Below, one piece after another: positions 6,433 to 8,888 of a stretch of DNA of 8,888 nt (positions within the stretch are counted from its first letter, which is position 1; every line of letters starts with the position of its first letter). Under the pieces are notes generated by a model. It ran no database searches and was not told where the DNA came from. It worked only from the letters and a program-made list of their open reading frames with translations. Where the stretch lies: positions 1-8,888 of the forward strand of contig JAPLJQ010000139.1 in the NCBI GenBank assembly GCA_026388495.1, written 5' to 3'. Both the position numbers and the translations under genes were made by a program. Source of the stretch: Deltaproteobacteria bacterium. GTDB lineage: Bacteria > Desulfobacterota > Syntrophia > Syntrophales > UBA2185.

Positions 6433-7764
6433 TCATATAGCTGTCACGATTGAGACTACCCTGTCGATATCGTCTTTTGTCAGCATTTCCGTGGCGCAGA
6501 ACAGGAGACACTCTTTCAGTTCAGTGTAGTCTTTGCCCAGTTCGTAGCCGCCGATGATTCCTGCATTCTCCAATTTCTGATTGACGGTCTTCGGATCGGG
6601 ACAGCGCATGACAAATTCGTTATAGACGGGAGCGGAAAATACCGATTCCCAACCCGTAAGTCCGGACAGCTTTTCCTTGAGATAATGGGCTTTCTGAAAA
6701 TTGAGTTCTGCCAGTTTCTTGAGATTTTTTCCCAGACAAACAAGATAGACTCCGGCGGCCAGGGCGCAGAGGGCTTCGTTGGAGCAGATATTGGAGGTGG
6801 CTTTTTCCCGCCGGATGTGCTGTTCCCGGGTTTGCAGGGTGAGGACGAATCCCCGCTTGCCTTCCTTGTCCACGGTGGCTCCGGCGAGTCTCCCCGGAAT
6901 CTTCCTCAGGAATTTGTCCGTACTGGCAAATATCCCCAGGTAGGGGCCGCCGAAGTTCATGGGATTGCCGAAGGCCTGGCCTTCTCCCACAACAAAATCG
7001 GCGCCCATGTCGCCCGCAGGCTTCAGGACGCCCAGAGAGGTCGCCTCCGTGAAGCCGGAGACCAGAAGGGCGCCCTTTGCGTGTACGTCAGACGCGATTG
7101 ATGCAATATCCTCGACGATCCCGAAAAAATTGGGACTCTGGATCAGGACGGCGGCGGTCCGGTCGTCTACGGCTTCCAGGAGGGCGTCACGGTTCATCCG
7201 GCCGGATTTTTCATAAGGGGTTTCAATGACCTCGTAGCCGTTTGCCCACGCATAGGTTTTGACCACCTGGCGGTATTCCGGGTGAATGGAGCGTATTACA
7301 ACGATTCGCGTCCGGTTCAGGGTCTTGGCGGCTAAAACCGCCGCCTCGGCCATGGCGGAAGCGCCGTCATACATGGAGGCATTGGCGACCTGCATGCCCG
7401 TGAGTTTTGCGATCATGGTCTGGTATTCGTAAATGGCCTGGAGTATCCCCTGGCTGATCTCCGCCTGGTAGGGGGTGTACGCCGTGTAGAATTCAGAGCG
7501 GGAAATGACATGCCCCACGACGGCGGGGATGTAGTGATAATAAGCACCAGCGCCCATGAGGGTGATCGGGGGGATCGTGTTCCGGTTGCCGATACCCTCC
7601 ATCAGGGTCGAAACGTCCTGTTCGGACAGGGCGGACGGCAGGTCGAGAAGCTTTTTCAGTTTGTATTTTTCGGGAATGTCGGTAAAAAGATCATCGATGG
7701 CCAGGATACCGACGGTTTCCATTATCTTTTTTTGATCTTCCGGGGTATGGGGGACGTAATCCAT
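6433..7764 (-). CDS. gcvPA: Glycine dehydrogenase (decarboxylating) subunit 1, P-protein alpha half
   Basis: This is the non-PLP-lysine half of the split P-protein, which assembles with GcvPB to decarboxylate glycine. The 443-residue length is normal for GcvPA. It opens with MDYVPHTPEDQKKIMETVGI and shows the family blocks GAGAYYHYIP (71-80), EFYTAYTPYQAEISQG (91-106) and NASMYDGASAMAEA (128-141). Further blocks are GEGQAFGNPMNFGGPYLGIFA and QTREQHIRREKATSNICSN, where the fold-type I dehydrogenase architecture is clear. The ATG at 7764 follows GGAGAAAGGAA, a good ribosome site. It lies 75 bp after gcvH. Downstream, where gcvPB would be expected, there is instead a 129-bp AT-rich gap and the coiled-coil gene. 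Confidence 0.96.
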   Translation of the reverse strand: MDYVPHTPEDQKKIMETVGILAIDDLFTDIPEKYKLKKLLDLPSALSEQDVSTLMEGIGNRNTIPPITLMGAGAYYHYIPAVVGHVISRSEFYTAYTPYQAEISQGILQAIYEYQTMIAKLTGMQVANASMYDGASAMAEAAVLAAKTLNRTRIVVIRSIHPEYRQVVKTYAWANGYEVIETPYEKSGRMNRDALLEAVDDRTAAVLIQSPNFFGIVEDIASIASDVHAKGALLVSGFTEATSLGVLKPAGDMGADFVVGEGQAFGNPMNFGGPYLGIFASTDKFLRKIPGRLAGATVDKEGKRGFVLTLQTREQHIRREKATSNICSNEALCALAAGVYLVCLGKNLKKLAELNFQKAHYLKEKLSGLTGWESVFSAPVYNEFVMRCPDPKTVNQKLENAGIIGGYELGKDYTELKECLLFCATEMLTKDDIDRVVSIVTAI

Positions 7765-7795
7765 GTCGCGTTCCTTTCTCCAGTTGCTGAGTGTT

Positions 7796-7801
7796 ATTAT
7801 A
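7796..7801 (-). promoter_or_regulatory. Perfect -10 hexamer TATAAT in the gcvH-gcvPA gap
   Basis: The minus strand carries GGTATAATAAC about 30 bp upstream of the gcvPA start. The best -35-like element, TTTACA, sits only 12 bp upstream, too close for a standard sigma-70 promoter, and nothing at 16-18 bp matches. It may be an internal promoter of weak or extended -10 type, or chance in the only AT-rich part of a 75-bp gap. Confidence 0.25.
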
Positions 7802-7839
7802 CCTCTTGAAGAATGTAAATTCCTGACGGAGTTTATCCC

Positions 7840-8238
7840 TTAATGTTTATCTTCCCTGATCATGTCTTCGTAACCGGCGGCGTCCATGAGGTTCATCAGT
7901 TCGCCGGGATCATCCATTTTCAGTTTCGCAATCCAGCCTTCGCCGAAGGCGTCCTGATTGACCAGCTCCGGGTGCGCCTCCAGAACCGAATTTATTTCTA
8001 CAACTTCGCCGCTTACCGGCGAATAGACGTCGGAAACGGATTTAACGGATTCCACGACGGCCAGAGGCTGCATCTGTTTCACTTTTTTCCCGACCGGAGG
8101 GAGTTCCACAAAGACAATATCGGTCAGCAACTCCTGAGCATGGTCTGTAATGCCCACGGTGATCGTTCCATCTCCATTCTCTTTTGCCCACTCATGTTCT
8201 TTTGTGTACTTTCTGTCTGCCGGATTTGGTTTGGACAT
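7840..8238 (-). CDS. gcvH: Glycine cleavage system H protein (lipoyl carrier)
   Basis: GcvH carries the lipoyl arm that shuttles the aminomethyl intermediate between P-, T- and L-proteins. The 132-residue sequence has the opening YTKEHEWA (11-18) and the strand GTITVGITDHAQELLTDIVFVELP (start at residue 24). The lipoylation site is K66 within VVESVKSVSDVYSPVSGEV, the standard ESVK context. The C-terminal GWIAKLK block is also typical. Length matches the family. The ATG at 8238 follows GGGAGAG and begins 10 bp after the gcvT stop codon, so the two are co-transcribed. The LipA encoded downstream is the likely source of its cofactor. Confidence 0.97.
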   Translation of the reverse strand: MSKPNPADRKYTKEHEWAKENGDGTITVGITDHAQELLTDIVFVELPPVGKKVKQMQPLAVVESVKSVSDVYSPVSGEVVEINSVLEAHPELVNQDAFGEGWIAKLKMDDPGELMNLMDAAGYEDMIREDKH

Positions 8239-8248
8239 TTTTCTCTCC

Positions 8249-8888
8249 CTATTTTTTCCTTTTGTAAAATGGCAGTTTCACGATCCGGGCTTTTGCATGG
8301 TGATCCCGGATATGGATGAATATCTCCGTGCCTGGTTCGCTGTACGAGACCGGCAAAAAGGCCAGTCCGATCGCCTTCTTCAAGGTGGGTGTAAATGTTC
8401 CCGATGTTACCAGTCCCACCTCTTTCCCCTCTTTGAAAACACTATACCCGTGTCTGGCAATGCCCCGGTCTTCCATTTCAAAACCGACCAGTTTTTTAGC
8501 CGGTCCGTTCTGCTTCATCCTTCTTAATGCCTCACTCCCCGTGAAATCTTTATCCAGGTCTGTTACCCAGCCATAAACAACCTCCAGGGGGGTAATCGCT
8601 TCATCCATATCGTTTCCATACAGCATCATGCCCGCTTCGAGTCGCAGGGTATCCCTTGCGCCGAGCCCGACCGGTTTTATTCCGTAATCGGCGCCGGTCT
8701 CCAGGAGTTTGTCCCATATGTCTCCGATCCTTGCGCTGTCGGAATAGATTTCAAACCCGTCCTCACCTGTGTATCCACTGCGTGACACAAGAATCGGAAT
8801 ATTAAGAATGGTTGCATTCATGGCATGATAATATTTTAACCGGGCTATATCGTCGGCAATCAGATGCTCGAGTATTTTTTGAGAAAAA
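8249..8888 (-). CDS. gcvT: Aminomethyltransferase (GCS T protein), C-terminal part, cut by window edge
   Basis: GcvT moves the methylene carbon from aminomethyl-GcvH to tetrahydrofolate and releases ammonia. The frame stays open to the last base of the window, so the 212 visible residues are the C-terminal part. An ATG at 8821 lies inside the conserved region and is not the start: codons upstream of it (LKYYHA) match the family. Visible family blocks are SRSGYTGEDGFEIY, GLGARDTLRLEAGMMLYG followed by NDMDEAITPLE, and the C-terminal barrel with GLVTSGTFTPTLKKAIGLAFL. The folate-binding aspartate of the N-terminal part is outside the window. The gene ends in TAG, 10 bp before gcvH. It is probably the first gcv gene of the operon, so its promoter lies beyond the edge. 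Confidence 0.95.
   Translation of the reverse strand, partial: FSQKILEHLIADDIARLKYYHAMNATILNIPILVSRSGYTGEDGFEIYSDSARIGDIWDKLLETGADYGIKPVGLGARDTLRLEAGMMLYGNDMDEAITPLEVVYGWVTDLDKDFTGSEALRRMKQNGPAKKLVGFEMEDRGIARHGYSVFKEGKEVGLVTSGTFTPTLKKAIGLAFLPVSYSEPGTEIFIHIRDHHAKARIVKLPFYKRKK

Overview
The window is almost fully coding, and every supported gene lies on the minus strand, so transcription reads from high to low coordinates. Its backbone is a glycine cleavage system (GCS) operon in the order gcvT (3' part, cut by the right edge), gcvH, gcvPA, [three-gene insert], gcvPB, a small two-helix membrane protein gene, lipA, lpd (5' part, cut by the left edge). The split P-protein (GcvPA + GcvPB) and the linkage of lipA and an L-protein gene to the gcv genes suggest an anaerobic bacterium. 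My best guess is a deltaproteobacterium (Syntrophus/Desulfobacterota-like); this is inferred from gene content and style only.

Layout: 8888-8249 gcvT (partial), 8238-7840 gcvH, 7764-6433 gcvPA, 6303-5239 a coiled-coil protein of unknown function, 5144-4128 a beta-class DNA (adenine-N6) methyltransferase, 4131-3175 its probable partner restriction endonuclease, 3054-1609 gcvPB, 1594-1175 a small membrane protein, 1153-278 lipA, 281-1 lpd (partial). No intergenic stretch exceeds 130 bp. No tRNA, rRNA, CRISPR array, transposase or integrase was seen.

How the genes work together: the P-protein (GcvPA/GcvPB) decarboxylates glycine and loads the aminomethyl group on the lipoyl arm of GcvH. GcvT transfers the one-carbon unit to tetrahydrofolate and releases ammonia. 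Lpd reoxidises the dihydrolipoyl arm with NAD+. LipA installs the sulfurs that make the lipoyl group. The pathway may also run in reverse as glycine synthase.

The unusual part is the 3.4 kb between gcvPA and gcvPB, two genes that encode halves of one enzyme and normally sit side by side. A co-directional methyltransferase-endonuclease pair with a 4-bp ATGA overlap, preceded by a charged coiled-coil gene, separates them. The two enzyme genes look clearly more AT-rich than the gcv genes (about 37-45% GC in sampled rows against about 62-67%), which fits horizontal acquisition of a restriction-modification cassette into a housekeeping operon without changing its polarity. The endonuclease does not match a family I can name. 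It carries a K-T-T-S-K-D-R segment reminiscent of the EcoRII/Cfr10I-type variant of the PD-(D/E)XK fold.
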